From: Takakia lepidozioides
Taxonomy: Eukaryota > Streptophyta > Takakiopsida > Takakiales > Takakiaceae
DNA: 64,000 nucleotides
Assembly: GCA_030704615.1 (NCBI GenBank)
Contig: CM060734.1
Location: forward strand, 18,166,001-18,230,000
Direction of reading: 5' to 3'
The position numbers were made by a program, and so were the translations under genes. The first letter of the stretch is position 1. The number at the start of each line of letters is the position of its first letter. The notes beneath the pieces are model-generated. The model was not told the origin of the DNA. It did not search any database and worked only from the letters and a program-made list of their open reading frames with translations. Below are positions 31,685 to 44,388 of this stretch, piece by piece.

Positions 31685-33509
31685 GCTTGGAAACCCAATT
31701 GAGATGTTCTTCCCAGCAGAGATAGGGGGCATCGCGGTCTGGCCGCAGTAGTTCCCACCCATTTTCCCGCAACTGCTTCTCTAACACATTGGCCACCTGT
31801 CACCCTCTAAAATAAAGGCCCATAAGATTGCTAGCAACATAAGTTGTGGTGTTAGTGCAGACACCCCAAGAAACCATACACAAGCAAGCAACATAAACTC
31901 AAACAAGGAAGACAAGGCTTTATTTGTTTACATACTTATTGGTTGAACTCGCATTCCCCAGCCGCCCCTGGTTCTCCCTTAGAATCAATCCAATGGCCAG
32001 GCACCAAAGTGATGACATCACTTTTTCCTATTGCGTTGGAAGCTCGAAGATAAACAGCTGTTGGTAATGGGTTGTCTCTTGGAGCCTGTCCATATCCATG
32101 GAGTAAAAAATATGCTCACCCATACAATGTAGCAGTGAAGTTGCAACGGATTCTGATCACTATTTCCAATTATAATCAAAGGTACACATCACCCCTCTAG
32201 ACTCCACACAAACCCCACAAGATTGTTTTCTTATGGATTGGAGTTGAGATGTGATGGTCCCTTACCCTGGTTCCAAAAATGTGAGAAACTTTAAGAGATT
32301 CAGTCTAAATTGAACCGGCAAACTGCCCCTTAGTCTGGAGACCCCACCCAAGAATAGCTTTGATGGCAATTTTGCTATGCCTATGGCCACCTGCTGCTTA
32401 TCCACACATAATTACCTTTCAGTAAGGAATTTAAAAAAAGGGGTAACTCCAGAGCAAGGAAGGCAGACATAAATGTGGCCACATGGACATAACCCCGGCT
32501 TTAGTCATGGATGCAATAATTAACTGGACAGGCAGGGAACTTGGCCGAAGATAAAAACTAGTTGGGAGAAGGTTGCCAGGTGGCTCTCCTTTGGCAGAGC
32601 GCACTTCGACAGAGGCCCCCACGCCAATTGCCGGGAGCCCTTCAACTGGCTGCACCACCATTCTCACCTGTCAACGGAGTCAACACTGTCAACTTAGAAT
32701 TTATGAGGGCTACAATTTTTCTTAAAGATTGTGATTGCTTCTAGAAAAACTTACTCTTTCTGCCAATCACTCTCAAGTACATACACTAAGCACAATGAGA
32801 CAGAGAAGGAAAAGGCCTGAAGAATTAGACCCTAGCAGCCTTATGATAATAAACCTTGCCATAGCTCGCACGCTGTGTGACATAAATGGGAATGAAGTCA
32901 GAAACAAGACAGACCAACAATAGAACAAAAGAGACTTCAACAAGCAAGGCTATGCAGATCTATTCAGAAGTCGACATTTCCGCCAGATCTATAGCAGTTT
33001 TAAGAACACACCACATCTGAGGGATGCCATCGAAGTTGCATAGTCCAACGTGATCGAATCCCCCATCTGCATCTTTGATCCGCCATTCCCATCTGGCTTT
33101 CTTTAAGGTAGTGTTATATTGTAGGAAGTAGAGAGAGCAGATAGAACAGCAGAAAAAATTGTGAAGGAAAAAAAACTTGCCTGCACAGGTATTTCCTCTT
33201 ATTTTCTTTTTCTGTCTTGATAGAGGAAGAGTAATAAAGCACTTGATCACAAGGAAAGGACAAGGGATCCCAAAGCATATAAGTTCATATAGGGTACATG
33301 ATAAGTGGTCATTGTCTGATGCACAGGCAAGTTCCAAAAGGAAACCAACACATACTTCTAGAAAAATAGGAAAAAATTAAGTGACAACTGACCTCCAAGT
33401 TGGCATGAACAGTGAGTTTAGCAGCACCAATGGAGAAATGCCGTTTTAGAGTCAAAGCAGGGACAGGGAGAAGCTCCAGCAGTGGGCGCAGGACTGCACA
33501 ACCCACCAT
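31685..33509 (-). CDS. Unidentified split gene (five exon-like segments)
   Basis: Segments with coding character and plausible splice edges on the - strand: 33509-33393 (RPLLELLPVPALTLKRHFSI, GAAKLTVHANLE, donor GTCAGT), about 33100-33011 (RWEWRIKDADGGFDHVGLCN), 32667-about 32559 (acceptor GTTGACAG, then MVVQPVEGLPAIGVGASVEV and GNLLPT), about 32085-31938 (PLPTAVYLRASNAIGKSDVI, LVPGHWIDSKGEPGA) and about 31798-31685 (ANVLEKQLRENGWELLRPDR). Alternating hydrophobic/hydrophilic stretches might suggest a beta-rich protein. I do not recognise the family. The fourth segment runs into a TAA unless a weak donor is used, so the gene may end there. Confidence 0.4.
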
Positions 33510-33898
33510 AGATTTGTCCCCTTCAAATCATCACACCATGCCCTGCCTCGGTGTACCTGCCAGACCCCAGCTAGTATGAGTGGGGAGTGTATATCACCAT
33601 CTCACCCTCTCAATAGACATTGAAGTATACTCACATTTCTTATGAGAAAGCCACTTCACTTCTATATCACCACCCCTCTTGGTTATCCACATAAGTAGAC
33701 TCATATACCATTATCCCCACAAATGTCAACCACGCCCCTTGGCGATCTACAAACCGGAAAGCTGATGGCATGCTCTCTCTCTCTGTGCACACAGACCTAC
33801 CTCGAAGATTATGACTTCAAAATACTGAAGTCTATGCTATTTAACAAAGGTATGCAAGAGGACAGGAAGCTCCAGCAGTGCAGAGGAATGGAGAAAAT

Positions 33899-34850
33899 CT
33901 AACAATTAACCGCCAGGACATCAATCAAAGACGAGTGCATTGGGAAAGTCGCGACACCAAACTTCCCAAAGACCGGGCTCAGTACTTTCATGCCTGCATA
34001 TGGAAAAGCTCGGGAGCTCCTGGCATAAGAATCAAAGAGACATTGCAAGTTTTCTTCTGGATCTAATGAGGCGGCCAACCCTCCATCTTCACACCAGTTT
34101 GGAGAGAAATGGGAACCCCATGCCACCGCCACCGAGCATCATCTCCTGGAAAAACACTCAAACGGTTACTCATAACTCCCCTTGCACAAATATTGGTACT
34201 CTAATATCCTACAAAATGTCGTGTGGATAAGCACCTATACTCTTGGAGCAGTGCCATTGGTTTTGAGACTCGACCACCGCAGCGTGCCAATTTCACGACC
34301 AATTGCAAAGAAATCCTGCAGTAGTTTATCATGAATTTTCGGCAACTGCCTCCATTGTCGAGAGGAGATATCAAACTCCCATAAACCTAGAGTACACCGC
34401 TGGTGTCAATCCCAGCTACCAACAAGCGGCCCCGACTTTCCAACAAACATACAACTCTACGTAAGCCATTGGGGATCTGTGTAACCTCCGCCCACACTCC
34501 AGTCCCTAGTGTGTCATAACGAAAGAATCTGTGGTATCCATCTTGAAGTTCACCTTGAACACCGTAGCGAGGAGCATAGGTCATGCTGTACATCACGTTG
34601 CCGCATTTGACAGTAAATGGAGATCCGGAAAGCACAGAAGCTGCAGGAATGTTTTGTGTCTCATTCCACGAGTTGGAGATAGAGTCGTAGGACAAATTTG
34701 TTTAAAACAGTACAACAGCTGACGCTTTCTCGGGAAATTGTAGGCAGTTGAGGCAGTCGTCTGCAACACTTCAAGATTGGGTTGAACACGATGAAGTGGG
34801 AATCCCCGTGACAAATACACCTTGATTCGATGGAAAAGAGACCTCCATCT
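33899..34850 (-). pseudogene. F-box/kelch-type protein pseudogene
   Basis: In the order of the - strand: FIVFNPILKCCRRLPQLPTI, then in a shifted frame YDSISNSWNETQNIP, YHRFFRYDTLGTGVWAEVTQ and GRLLVAGIDTSGV, then in a third frame LWEFDISSRQWRQLPKIHDK. The downstream part (EENLQCLFDSYARSSRAFPY) follows in yet another frame. 'NP...LPxLP', 'YDSxSNSW' and 'LWEFDxxSRxWRxLP' are the hallmarks of the kelch-like propeller of plant F-box proteins, which supply substrates to SCF ubiquitin ligases. The F-box itself is not visible. At least three frame changes make it a pseudogene. Confidence 0.7.
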
Positions 34851-34972
34851 GCAGAATGTAAAGATGATCAATATGGCACAGCACCTTGACAATGAAACAA
34901 ATGAGGTTTAAGGAATGAGAGGTCCATCTTGTGCAACACGCCCCTTGACGGATCCCAAAACTCCATCACCGA

Positions 34973-35060
34973 GAGAGAGAAGACTCCGGCCGAAACCGGC
35001 GTAACTAAGAGCCACTTCGCCTCACGGCTACTGCCCCCTTTCGGGAGTGGGCCCTATATA
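34973..35060 (-). mobile_element. Short non-LTR retroelement tail, copy 1
   Basis: The block from GAGAGAGA through ACTCCGGCCGAAACCGGCGT to GTGGGCCCTATATA is repeated at 56107-56196, and a diverged form lies at 60319-60412 next to (GATAAA)n. The simple repeat at one end suggests a SINE/LINE 3' tail read on the - strand. Its CCCTTTCGGGAG hairpin resembles that in the SINE at 28075-28262. Confidence 0.55.
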
Positions 35061-35923
35061 CTCCATCACAATAGTATCTAACCGTATGCTATCAGATGCA
35101 GCCAAGCAAAAGAGGAAGAATGGCTCCAATGTTTGATCGAGACCGACTTGGTTGCAAAGATGCATAAACCCCAGAGATGTAGGCAGGGATCGCTGCACAC
35201 CACCCCAGCATGGTGCATGGTGCATGGTACATGGCACATCTTTTCATCTTCCGGAGATGAAAAGAAGAACAAACCCAAGCCCTAGCAATTGGGAAATGCA
35301 AGAGCTCGCTCCACACGCAGTAAAGGGAAGGCTAAGAAATGGCAAGTAATTTTCAGGTCCTCACTTTGGAAGTGCGCAAGTGGCAAGTCAAGGATCTGCC
35401 GTAATAGGCTGTTCTATTGTCTTCCAATAATAACACGGATCGCCCTGGGAGGTTCCCCTGATTGTTCTCGCCAGATTGTATTCTCGCCTTTTTCCTCGTA
35501 TTTTTAATTTGATTAACAGGGCTTCTATCCCCTTTGGTTTTAAGAAAAAAAAAAACACATAATATGCAATTTCATAAATGTTTTACGGAGGAGTGCAGGA
35601 CATGTAATCTGAGGTGAGGTGAACTCATTTAGGGTAGGTGTTATCTGGGAAAGGTGTAACAGGGAGTTGACATTTTTTTACACCAATGGGTAGTCTCCTC
35701 TTTAGGGAGGAGCCAATAAACAAATAACAGTCTCGAGAGAATTTCTCACACTCACAACAAGGGGTCTATGAGGGGCTTTGTCGCAAAGAAGGGGTTGAAG
35801 CAATATCAGAGCCCCATCATCACACTTGGATCAACTCATGCCATAAACTCTTGGGATGCAACTTTTGGTTGTATAGGAGGCCAGACACTACCATCACCGT
35901 GCACATTGTGGTGATAAATAAAG
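35061..35923. other. Spacer before the MULE
   Basis: Contains short CATGGTGCATGGTGCATGG repeats (about 35211-35240) and a poly-A run near 35545. No supported gene. Confidence 0.45.
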
Positions 35924-36300
35924 CCTCTCATTTTACAATAATTGGGACGTTATGGCGCACACGCGAGCTTACCGATAGGCCCCGCGCACGGACGTCGGCT
36001 CCCCCCACCCGGACCCCCCGCCCGCCGTGCCCGCTGCTGCCACGGACGTAGCACCCGCGGCCCACCAGCCGCGCCCCCGGTCCGCCGCGGCCAGTCCGCT
36101 GCCCTCCAGTCCGCTTCCCCTCAGACTGCCAGACCGCCAGTCTGCCCGCCAGTCCGCTGTGCAAGCCAGGCCGCTGTGCCAGTCCCCTCACATCCACCCT
36201 ACCAGTCTGCCCGCCAGTCCGCTGCCCCTGAGTCCGCTTTCCTCCAGTCCACTGATGATGCCGCATCTGGACCGTCCGTTCGTAAATGCCATCTGAGCCC
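35924..36300 (+). repeat. Left terminal inverted repeat of the MULE
   Basis: Very GC-rich, built of diverged CCAGTCCGCTGCC/CCAGTCTGCCCGCC units after a unique 200-bp outer part. Probably contains the promoter of the transposase gene, which starts at 36464. Confidence 0.88.
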
Positions 36301-36463
36301 TCTATTTTTAGGGCATGAATTCAAACCTTATCCCTGCCGCCTGCCACTTGCCAGCAGCCGCGAACGTGCGCATTGATGCTCCTTGCATGTTGTCCATCGT
36401 GTCCAGTGTACTGCGGCGCGTTTCTTGCAGGTTCTGAAGCGTGTCCTCTGTACTGTACAGGGC

Positions 36464-39442
36464 ATGGACGTGGAAGCAGAAGACGACGATATACTGAAAA
36501 CGGGAAACTGGATTATATGGCCTCTTCGACAAAGTTTGCAAACACCCAAACCAGGACCCTTCAACACGAAGGACCTCCATTGGAAGAGAGACACGCAATA
36601 TGGTTATATGAGTGCGCGAATGAATGTTCAGAAGGCCTGCATACCGTGGGATAGAGTTGATGACTTTCTCCTTGGAGAGGAGAGTTTGGTGGACTACCCC
36701 ACTCAGTTTTGGGTGAATGTCCATACTAAAGTGCAACCCGGCATGCTAAAAGAGCCGAGAGCCAACAGTTTTCTGAACAGTATCATGTGTGCACCATCCT
36801 CATCGTCTTTTGTAGTATGATTGCATGTCTATTGCCATTTTTCGTACCCACGTACTGTGATTTCATGCTTCCAGAAGTCGATGGATATCGATTGTGATTT
36901 TTATGTCCAGGTATCAATGCTGTTACGGTCCAGATAACAAGCGCACCGACAATGCAATAGTGGAGGATCCCAAACTGAAACGTGGAGGACCTCTTGTGGG
37001 TGCTGGAACATCTCACCCTCATAAAGGCCCAAAGATAAAGAAGTCGGAATATGGAGAGTCTTACAAGCGTGGTTGCCAATGCTGTTTCAAGGTCCAACGA
37101 TGCTATCTCGCCCCCGACATTTGTGTCCTCACGTACTACAACAACATGAAGCATATAGACGCGAAATGGAACGCCTGTCATGGGAAGTCCGCTGAGTTCA
37201 GGAACACTCGCCACGCCTATGCACCACACATTAGCGAGGAATTGAAAGCATGGGTCATGGAGTGTCTGTGCCGAGGCCTGTCAGTCGCCCAAATCATGAT
37301 AGAACATAAAGAGCACGTCATGAACAACACCGGGTTGGGGGATGCATGGACACGAGATGATTTTTTGTTGGAGCAGGATGTGCGCAACCTGACCGAGAAA
37401 CGGGCGTGGCAAATGTTCAAAAAACATGCCAACGATGCGGAGAGTGTCCGCATGTGGAAAGACCAGAACCCGAAATCGGTCTTCTTCTATCAAGAAGAGA
37501 AATTGGCGTCAACATTCAAGCACTACGATGACGACTTAACATTCACAATCGGCATACAGACTGAGTGGCAGAAGAAGCGAATGCTTCAATTAGGCCATGC
37601 CCGTATCGTTGCATGCGATGCAACCTTCGGGACAAATCACCACAAGGTACTCTTCATCCCTTTCACAATTTATCCACTTGCACAACTAGTGGATGTGCGC
37701 ACACTGGCAACATCTGACATTGTGCATCTGAACAGTTCCCATTGTACACGTTGATGGTCTTCGACGAGTGGCTTAATGGTATACTAGTTGCGTACATCAT
37801 ATCCGCGCGTGAGCGGACAATAGACCTGGTGCCGTGGATGGCAGCCTTGCGGGACTCACTCCTCGCAGACATGCCGGACTGGCGACCCAATGCCTTCATT
37901 GTGGATGATGTCGACGCCGAAATAAATACCATTACGTAAGTTTCACATACCCTCTTGTGCACTCGCGTCAAGTCCGCTGCGTGCGTCCATTGTCAGTCTC
38001 TTTGGCAAGTCCCCTGCCATACAACGCAGTCATTTGTGCAAGTCCGGCCCATTCTTTTCTGCAAGTCTGCTGGCAAACCAGTCCGCTAATAATGTCGTTT
38101 CGCGAAGTCCGCTGGAAGACTCACTTGCGCAAGTCTGCTACAAGGTCAGTCTGGTCGGGTCTGCTACCAGCAAAGTATGGGTAAGTCTACTGCCACTGAA
38201 GTCTGGGTAAATGTGCTACCGGCCTCCTAAGGGCAAGTCTGCAAGCCAGTCCGCCGGAGCGGTCTGTTTGCAAGCAGTCCGCTGCAAGAATCACTTGTGC
38301 CAGTCTGCTCCGACGTCAGTCTGGTCCAACAAGTCCACCGGAGGGGACTGTTCGGAAGTCTGCTGGAAGCCCAGGCCGCTCGGAATGCCCTTTGGCCAAG
38401 TCCGTCGCAAGACTCACTTACGCAAGTCCGCTGCGAGGTCAGCGTGGTCAGGTCTGCTGGTGGTGTCGTGTGGGCAAGACTCATGGCAGGTCAGAGAGGG
38501 CGAGTCTGCTGGCTGAATCCGTTTGGCAAGTCCACTGGAACAGACGGGCAGACTAGTCCACCAGAGAGTCTATTGGGTTAGTGCCCAAGTCCACCGGCGA
38601 AGTCCTCTTTGAAGTCTCTCATGTGGGCATGTGTACTTTGCAGGATTGTTTTTGGAGGAGTGCTCATTTTCCTATGCCTTTGGCATGTCCGGCGGGCTTG
38701 GGTGAAGCAATCATGCGCGAAAACCAAAGATCCTATCACTGCCGCAAACTTGCTGAAGGATATGGGAGATCTCATGTACTGTAGAGGTGGACCAAGCGAT
38801 CCCAAAGAAGGTCTTGCGTGGGTAGCAAAAACGCTCCGAGGCATGAGAAAGAAATATCCGAATGGGCATGAATTTTTGGACTACATCGATAAGGAATGGC
38901 GCCCTAAAATAGCAATGTGGTGTACAGCCGCTCGCCATGTTCCGCATGCCAGTCAGGACACAAACGCTAGCATTGAGGCATACCATGGAAACTTGAAGGC
39001 AAGACTGAGGATGGGGAAAGGCAAAATGACTGGGCGTAGAGTGGATTGGCTTATATGGGAACTCACAGGCCGTGTGCTAACACACTACTGGTATGCAATT
39101 CACCTGAAGACGCACGGATTCATAAGGAATGACAAACAGGAGAAGTACATGTCCAGTTTTGTGCTTGCGGCACGCAACATCCCAGCTTGCAATGTCACTC
39201 TTCCGTTCCATCCTGGGCAACCAGCCTATGTTCTAAGCACCAATTACCCAAACACAACTTACATTGTTTACAACCCCGGATGCGAATGGGCTTCTTGCAC
39301 TTACCAATGGGCAATGAAGGGCAATTTGTGCAAGCATCAAGTCCGAGTTCTGAAGTTGTTTCATCCACACTTGCAGGATGGACTCATAGTGCGCGCTTGT
39401 GGCACGGCGCTGGGAACCATTTCCTTAAGCACCCCCACTTGA
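36464..39442 (+). CDS. MULE transposase with SWIM zinc finger, four exons
   Basis: Exons 36464-36786, 36911-37646, 37736-37935 and 38644-39442 join in phase to 685 codons. Near residue 163 a Cys/His cluster GCQCCFKVQRCYL fits the DNA-binding finger. The DDE nuclease core shows ACDATFGTNHHK (first Asp, about residue 343), AFIVDDVDAEIN (second Asp, about 415), LCLWHVRRAW (MULE CxxH motif) and NASIEAYHGNLK (Glu, about 530). A SWIM finger closes the protein: CEWASCTYQWAMKGNLCKHQV (Cx4C...CxH, about 632). The enzyme cuts and pastes the element by binding its terminal repeats. The third intron (37936-38643) consists almost entirely of AGTCYGCTG-like repeats. ATG 36464 is chosen as the first in-frame start after the TIR. 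Confidence 0.88.
37936..38643 (+). repeat. AGTCYGCTG-rich intron of the MULE transposase
   Basis: About 40 diverged copies of AAGTCYGCTGG/CAGTCCGCYGG, 12-25 bp apart, in the same orientation as in the left terminal repeat. The intron has canonical GTAAGT and TTTGCAG ends. Confidence 0.85.
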
Positions 39443-39475
39443 ATGTATTCTAGAGACTTAGCCTGGTTGGAGTTA

Positions 39476-42338
39476 TCAACCCATATTGCAGATCCGTGAA
39501 GAAACAGTCATTGTCATTGGTTGGGAAAAGGTTCCGGTGAGTAGGAGTCTGTTGAGTGTGCTGATTCTGCTCCTGGGACTCGAACGCCCTAGTATTTCCA
39601 GTCTCCTGGGCTGCCTGCGAGACCATGTGTTGCTGAGCACACTCCTCGCCAGTCTGCTGGACATGAACCTCGGTAGTCTTCTGGACAGTGCCATCGGAAT
39701 TAGGATGGCCCTGTACTGTGAGGAGAACGTCTCTTGCAGCTCTGACAAGGCGAGTCGAATGCCTTGTTCACGGCTTCTTCTTTGAAATCGCCCCGCCCTG
39801 AAACATACCATAGGTTTAGTACTCGACATTGATCCATGGGAAATTTTAGGACTTGTAAATGACGGAGAACAGTGCATACCTTCAAGGCGATTTCCGATGA
39901 GCCCAATATCTTCAATTTGGCGAGCCAGCAGTGCGGAATCAAGCTGGCCAATGGCGGATATGCGGTCTTCATACGGAGTTCCAGACCAGAGGACTCTGAA
40001 GACATCTGGTTTGTGCAAGACAATGTCAATTACAGCTTGCTCCTGGACAACTGACAACCATACCAAAGCGTCATCCAGAACCGCCTTCCTTGCCTGCGGT
40101 TCTCCATGTAGTAGATCCATGCGAAGGCTATGCAAGTCCTTTCTCAATTTCCTGTACGAGGTGAAATTACCAAATTGCATCCATCGATGCCGAAGGAAGG
40201 ACGATGTCATGCGGTCCAACTGCTCTGCTCTCAGTGCTGACAAGTGCTTTATGCGCACACCAAAGGCTAGGTGTGCCATAGCCATATGCCGAAGCTCGTC
40301 CGGGCATGGGTCATCCATGAGAATTAGCTGAACAAGCAGCGGCGGTTCGCTTCAGTCACTGAGCACATCAACTGCAAGCATGCTTGCACTTTGCAAAACT
40401 TGGTTGGCTTCCTCGATCGTGTACTCCATGGAATAGTGAAAAGGGACAAAGGGCCAACGCCGGTCTGTCACAATGTGGTGAAGGTCACTATACCATTCAA
40501 GGTGGGCACTTGATCCACCTACCCTAAACCGGGGAAGTGTAAGATCTGCATCCGTGGGATTACCAAGCGGCAATGGCGGTCTTCAAACCCCAAAAATGCC
40601 TGTGCTAGAGAGGACGAGGGCAATCTGTTGGACGGACTCGTGTGCAGTCTGCGCCGCAGTCTCATGGGCAAACACATTGGCAGTGTCCTCCACAATGTCC
40701 TCGGCATTGTTCTGGACAGTCTGCTGAAACGTGCCGATTGGCACAGACTCAGGGCTGGCGATAGTATGAGGGCTGCCCAGAAATGCCTCAGTATACAATG
40801 CCTCTATGGCAGCGGCAGACACAGGATACTTCCACAAAATGTATTCCCAAACTTGGTCCACTTCTATCCACACCGCATTCACTTGCAAATGAGGGTCTTT
40901 GGTGTGCGTTCTCCAAGCCGCAATGGCTGTCCGAACACGCTCTCGAACAGCATGAGCCTGCTCTCCAGCGAAGTACATAAGTGAAGGCCAACAAAGTGAA
41001 CAACAAAGTAAACTAGTACAAAAGACCAGCATAGAGGACGAGCAGACTGGAGCAGCAGACTGGACCGTTAGACTGAGTGGACCGCCAAACAAAACGAGTA
41101 GACTGAGCAGACCTGAGGGTTGAGGGTTTACCAGAGTACTGAGATAAGCAGACCAGAAGATGAGCAGACCAAGCAGGCTTACCCCACAAAGCAGCAGACC
41201 AACAGACTTAGCAGACAAACCAGCAGACCCGAAGTCCAAGCAGACAACAGCAGACTAGCAGACTAGTTTACGCTTGTTGGAGGGATACAAGAGAGTAGTA
41301 CATGCTGGTCTATTTCATCCGCATTCTCATCTGCAATGCACTTCAACCAATTTTCTTGCGCCTGGCGGATTGTCACGGCCATCCGTCCGGTCTGCACAAA
41401 TCTGAAGAAGAACGGGAAGAACTCTGGATCGTCCGGTGGTGGGCACAACGCTGGGAAAACCCCGAACGGAAGTAAGAGCAGAGTGCCCGGACAGAGAGGG
41501 CCGTCGATCTTCTCAGGGGTCTTCTCAGCGCCATTGTACTCGGTCTGTTGGGAGTTGACTCCAGTCTGCTGGGTCTACTGAGTGGTCTGGCGAAGGGAGG
41601 TGGTCTCCTCGCTTCTGTCTATCTGCATGTCCACCCTGTCGGACAAGTTTATGTAGTTGCATGTTGAAGGTGGACCGTGTTCTTCCGAAGACTGGGCAGA
41701 CTGACTGGATTCCTTTTCGGCAGACTCGCTTGAAGAACTGAGTGTTTGCGTTTGCCGGGTATTCCTAGTCTGCGGCGGCTCTTGCCCGCCGGCTTGCACT
41801 GAAGCCGCTCTTGCATCGCGAGCAGACTTCGCTACTCTGGCGGAAGCCTTCTTTGCCACCCCATCACTCAGTTTGCGTTTCTTAGGACCCACAGGCATTT
41901 CCTGAAAGTGGTCTTCGTCCACAACCTGCTGTTCCACAATTCCAGCAGCCCTCTAGTACTGTTGCCTGACTTCGTCCAAACTTCGGGGGACTGAGTTTTT
42001 GCCGCGGCATCTCAAAGCAGCCTCATGCGGCTCCTTCTGAGATGCTGGTATGGGTCAAGGCTTGAAGTTGGGCGGAATAGCAACCTTGCAACCCGTATCA
42101 ATGCAATGGCGGTTGAGCTGGATCTTGTCTTTTATGTCCACTTGCAAAACGGACACCTCAGCCTATCCTTGGTCCATTGTGGGTTTTGTTCCTTGGAAGC
42201 GCGGAGGTCTACACATGCTTCCACTATTTTGTGTTCGTACTCCTTTGGTGAGTACCAATACCTTCGCAGCTTCTTTAATTGCGTCTGGTGCACAAAGGAG
42301 ACCCAGTCGGGTCTACCCTTCTCACAAGCATCCTCCAT
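39476..42338 (-). pseudogene. MULE accessory gene, convergent to the transposase
   Basis: Exon-like segments read down the - strand: 42338-42132 (start MEDACEKGRPDWVSFVHQTQ, ends RLRCPFCKW, a zinc-finger-like CPFC followed out of frame by LNRHC), 41937-41578 (nuclear-signal-like GPKKRKLSDGVAKK, Ser/Glu/Gln-rich), 41448-41263 (FVQTGRMAVTIRQAQENWLK), about 40980-40583 (VRTAIAAWRTHTKDPHLQVN), 40573-40352 (FRVGGSSAHLEWYSDLHHIV) and about 40330-39485 (MDDPCPDELRHMAMAHLAFG). Autonomous MULEs of the MuDR type also carry a second, convergent gene; I infer a similar role but see no similarity I can name. At least two in-frame stops and a frameshift between the first two segments suggest decay. Confidence 0.5.
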
Positions 42339-42779
42339 CGATTCAGAAGACTGGAAACGAACAGGAAACTATGCGAGAAGACTGAAAACAACAAGAAAAA
42401 CTCTCAGTGGAAGAAGAGGCGAGGACGAACACAGGAAGAACAAAAAGCAGTAAATAATATGAAAAAGAGTACTTCGCAATTGGAGGAACCGTCGCGTACT
42501 TACGGGAGCCTTTGTATTCGCAACGCTTGGGAGCTCGGGAGGACTCTCTGAATCTGCGGAAGGAGGACGGTCTGCTCGTAGTGGTCGTGGCAGACCGAGG
42601 CGGGGTCAGCAGCGGGAAATGGAGATGGAGGGCACTGAAACAAAAATGCGCATGAAAAGGGCAGAGAGACGCATCGGAAGACCACACGACTCGCGTGAAG
42701 AAGAAGTTCAAACTAACAACAGACGGGCCATGCAGAGCGACGTGGCGCGTCATCATTGGCGTCGGCAGCGCCGTCATGC

Positions 42780-43440
42780 ATTTAAGATGGACAGCAGACC
42801 CATTATCCAGCAGACTGTTCAGCGGACATGCAGAACATTGTGCATCGTTGGGGCCGCACGCGCCGTCCACGCATTTAATAGGTCCGGCAGACCCACTGTC
42901 CAGCAGACTGCCAGGTGCCCACTTCCCAACAGACTTCCCAACAGACTATCGCTGCAACCGGCTGTCGGGCAGCGTCGACCAGCAGACTTTGACGTGCTGG
43001 AAATGACGGCCCAACAGACCCATCTCAAACAGACTTGCCGCACACCAGACTTGGCGAACTGGTAGCCGAACAGACTGATATCCCAAAGACTGCCATGCTT
43101 GCCGCCGTCGTCGCATTTAAGAGGGTCCACCAGACTCCCACATTCTGATGTGGACGGCCGAACAGACCCAGTACAAACAGACTTGCAGCAGTCCAGCAGA
43201 CGGCCTGGAGTCAGACTGAACGCAAATAGACTGAAGTGGCAGTCCAGCAGACGGCCTGGAGTCCAACAGTGGTAGTCCAGCAGTCCCAAGAGAGCTTTTG
43301 TCTTGCGAAAGATGATGTAATTGGTGTAGCAGACTTGGACGCGGTGCAAAGTCCGGCCGAACAGACCCACTGTGAACAAACTGGCGGCACAAGAGACTGA
43401 TAAAGTGGCATCCGACAGACAGACACATGTTGGAAGAGAC
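42780..43440 (-). repeat. AGTCYGCTG repeats in the right half of the MULE
   Basis: Dozens of CAGCAGACT/AACAGACTT units, the reverse complement of the left-half motif. A smaller cluster occurs at 41000-41270. They fill non-coding parts of the - strand gene. Confidence 0.8.
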
Positions 43441-43720
43441 CGACTTTTAGGTCACTGTCGAGAGAAGAAACTGAGCAGAAAAGCGTCATATCCAATGCAG
43501 TGGTGGGCCACCAGAGCCAACGCGAACAGACTTGTTGCAGAATAGACTGATAAAGTGAGTCTCTGATATCGATACAGATCCAGTGTCTCACCCACGGACG
43601 GTTCAAAAGACTCAGGAGAGAAGAATCGAGAAGACTGACGGGAGAAGAGGGTAAACAGGAAACTCGATTGTTCTCAACTGTCCTCATCGTGTCAATGGAC
43701 ATGATCCAGTTCTACGGGCC

Positions 43721-44347
43721 TCAAACATCCATGCACACTTGCGGAATGTCAGCACATGTCTCAGCGTGGTTCCGCAGGTGTAAATGGATGTTTGAGGACC
43801 GTAGGACAGGATCTTGTCCGCTGAGACGAGGAGCAGTAATGCTGCAGTCTACTGCCAACCCCTCTATCATACGATTTGGATCCTTGACAAAGCATTGGAT
43901 CTTCGGGATTTCCATTATGCTAAACTTTTGCACGCTCTTGCATGCCGTTTTACTTCGTCCCCTAAACAGTCCCATCGTCCGATATGAAATGTGCAATGTA
44001 TACACGCCCCCATGTGCATATGCTTCCACGATTTTTGCCCTCATGGGGTCCGTTGCAGTACGAAGGGGTATCATGAGGGACCAGAAACAGATGACGATAT
44101 GGAGGATAGATAAGGTAGTAGCGATTTTATGACATATAAGCATACCATAAAGCCTAACCTTCCCTAAAGCACAACAAGAAGGCCAAAATAGTGGAAGCAT
44201 ATGCACGATGGTGGCTGTAGAGCTCGGCCCGCCAGTCCTGTCATGTTCAGGCACACCCTTCATCATCATCAACGTCGCTTGTGCACAGGAAGAAGACGGC
44301 GTGCGTGGGAACGCCCTCCGCAACATCCGACAACAAAGAGCCCTCAT
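43721..44347 (-). CDS. Hypothetical ORF of 208 codons next to the right MULE end
   Basis: An uninterrupted - strand frame starting just inside the right terminal repeat, the position where the first exon of the convergent gene would be expected. A + strand frame of 154 codons overlaps it, and I cannot tell by eye which is coding. No motif recognised; Cys and Met content is high. It could be a leader region, a captured host fragment or chance. Confidence 0.25.
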   Translation of the reverse strand: MRALCCRMLRRAFPRTPSSSCAQATLMMMKGVPEHDRTGGPSSTATIVHMLPLFWPSCCALGKVRLYGMLICHKIATTLSILHIVICFWSLMIPLRTATDPMRAKIVEAYAHGGVYTLHISYRTMGLFRGRSKTACKSVQKFSIMEIPKIQCFVKDPNRMIEGLAVDCSITAPRLSGQDPVLRSSNIHLHLRNHAETCADIPQVCMDV

Positions 44348-44388
44348 AAGAGAGAGGCCGGTTTTGGTGGAAGGGTTTAGATTTTCCC

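Noticed and set aside
35942-36376. GC-rich overlapping ORFs in the left MULE end
   Set aside because: Frames arise from the CCAGTCCGCTG repeat composition and are mirrored in the right end.
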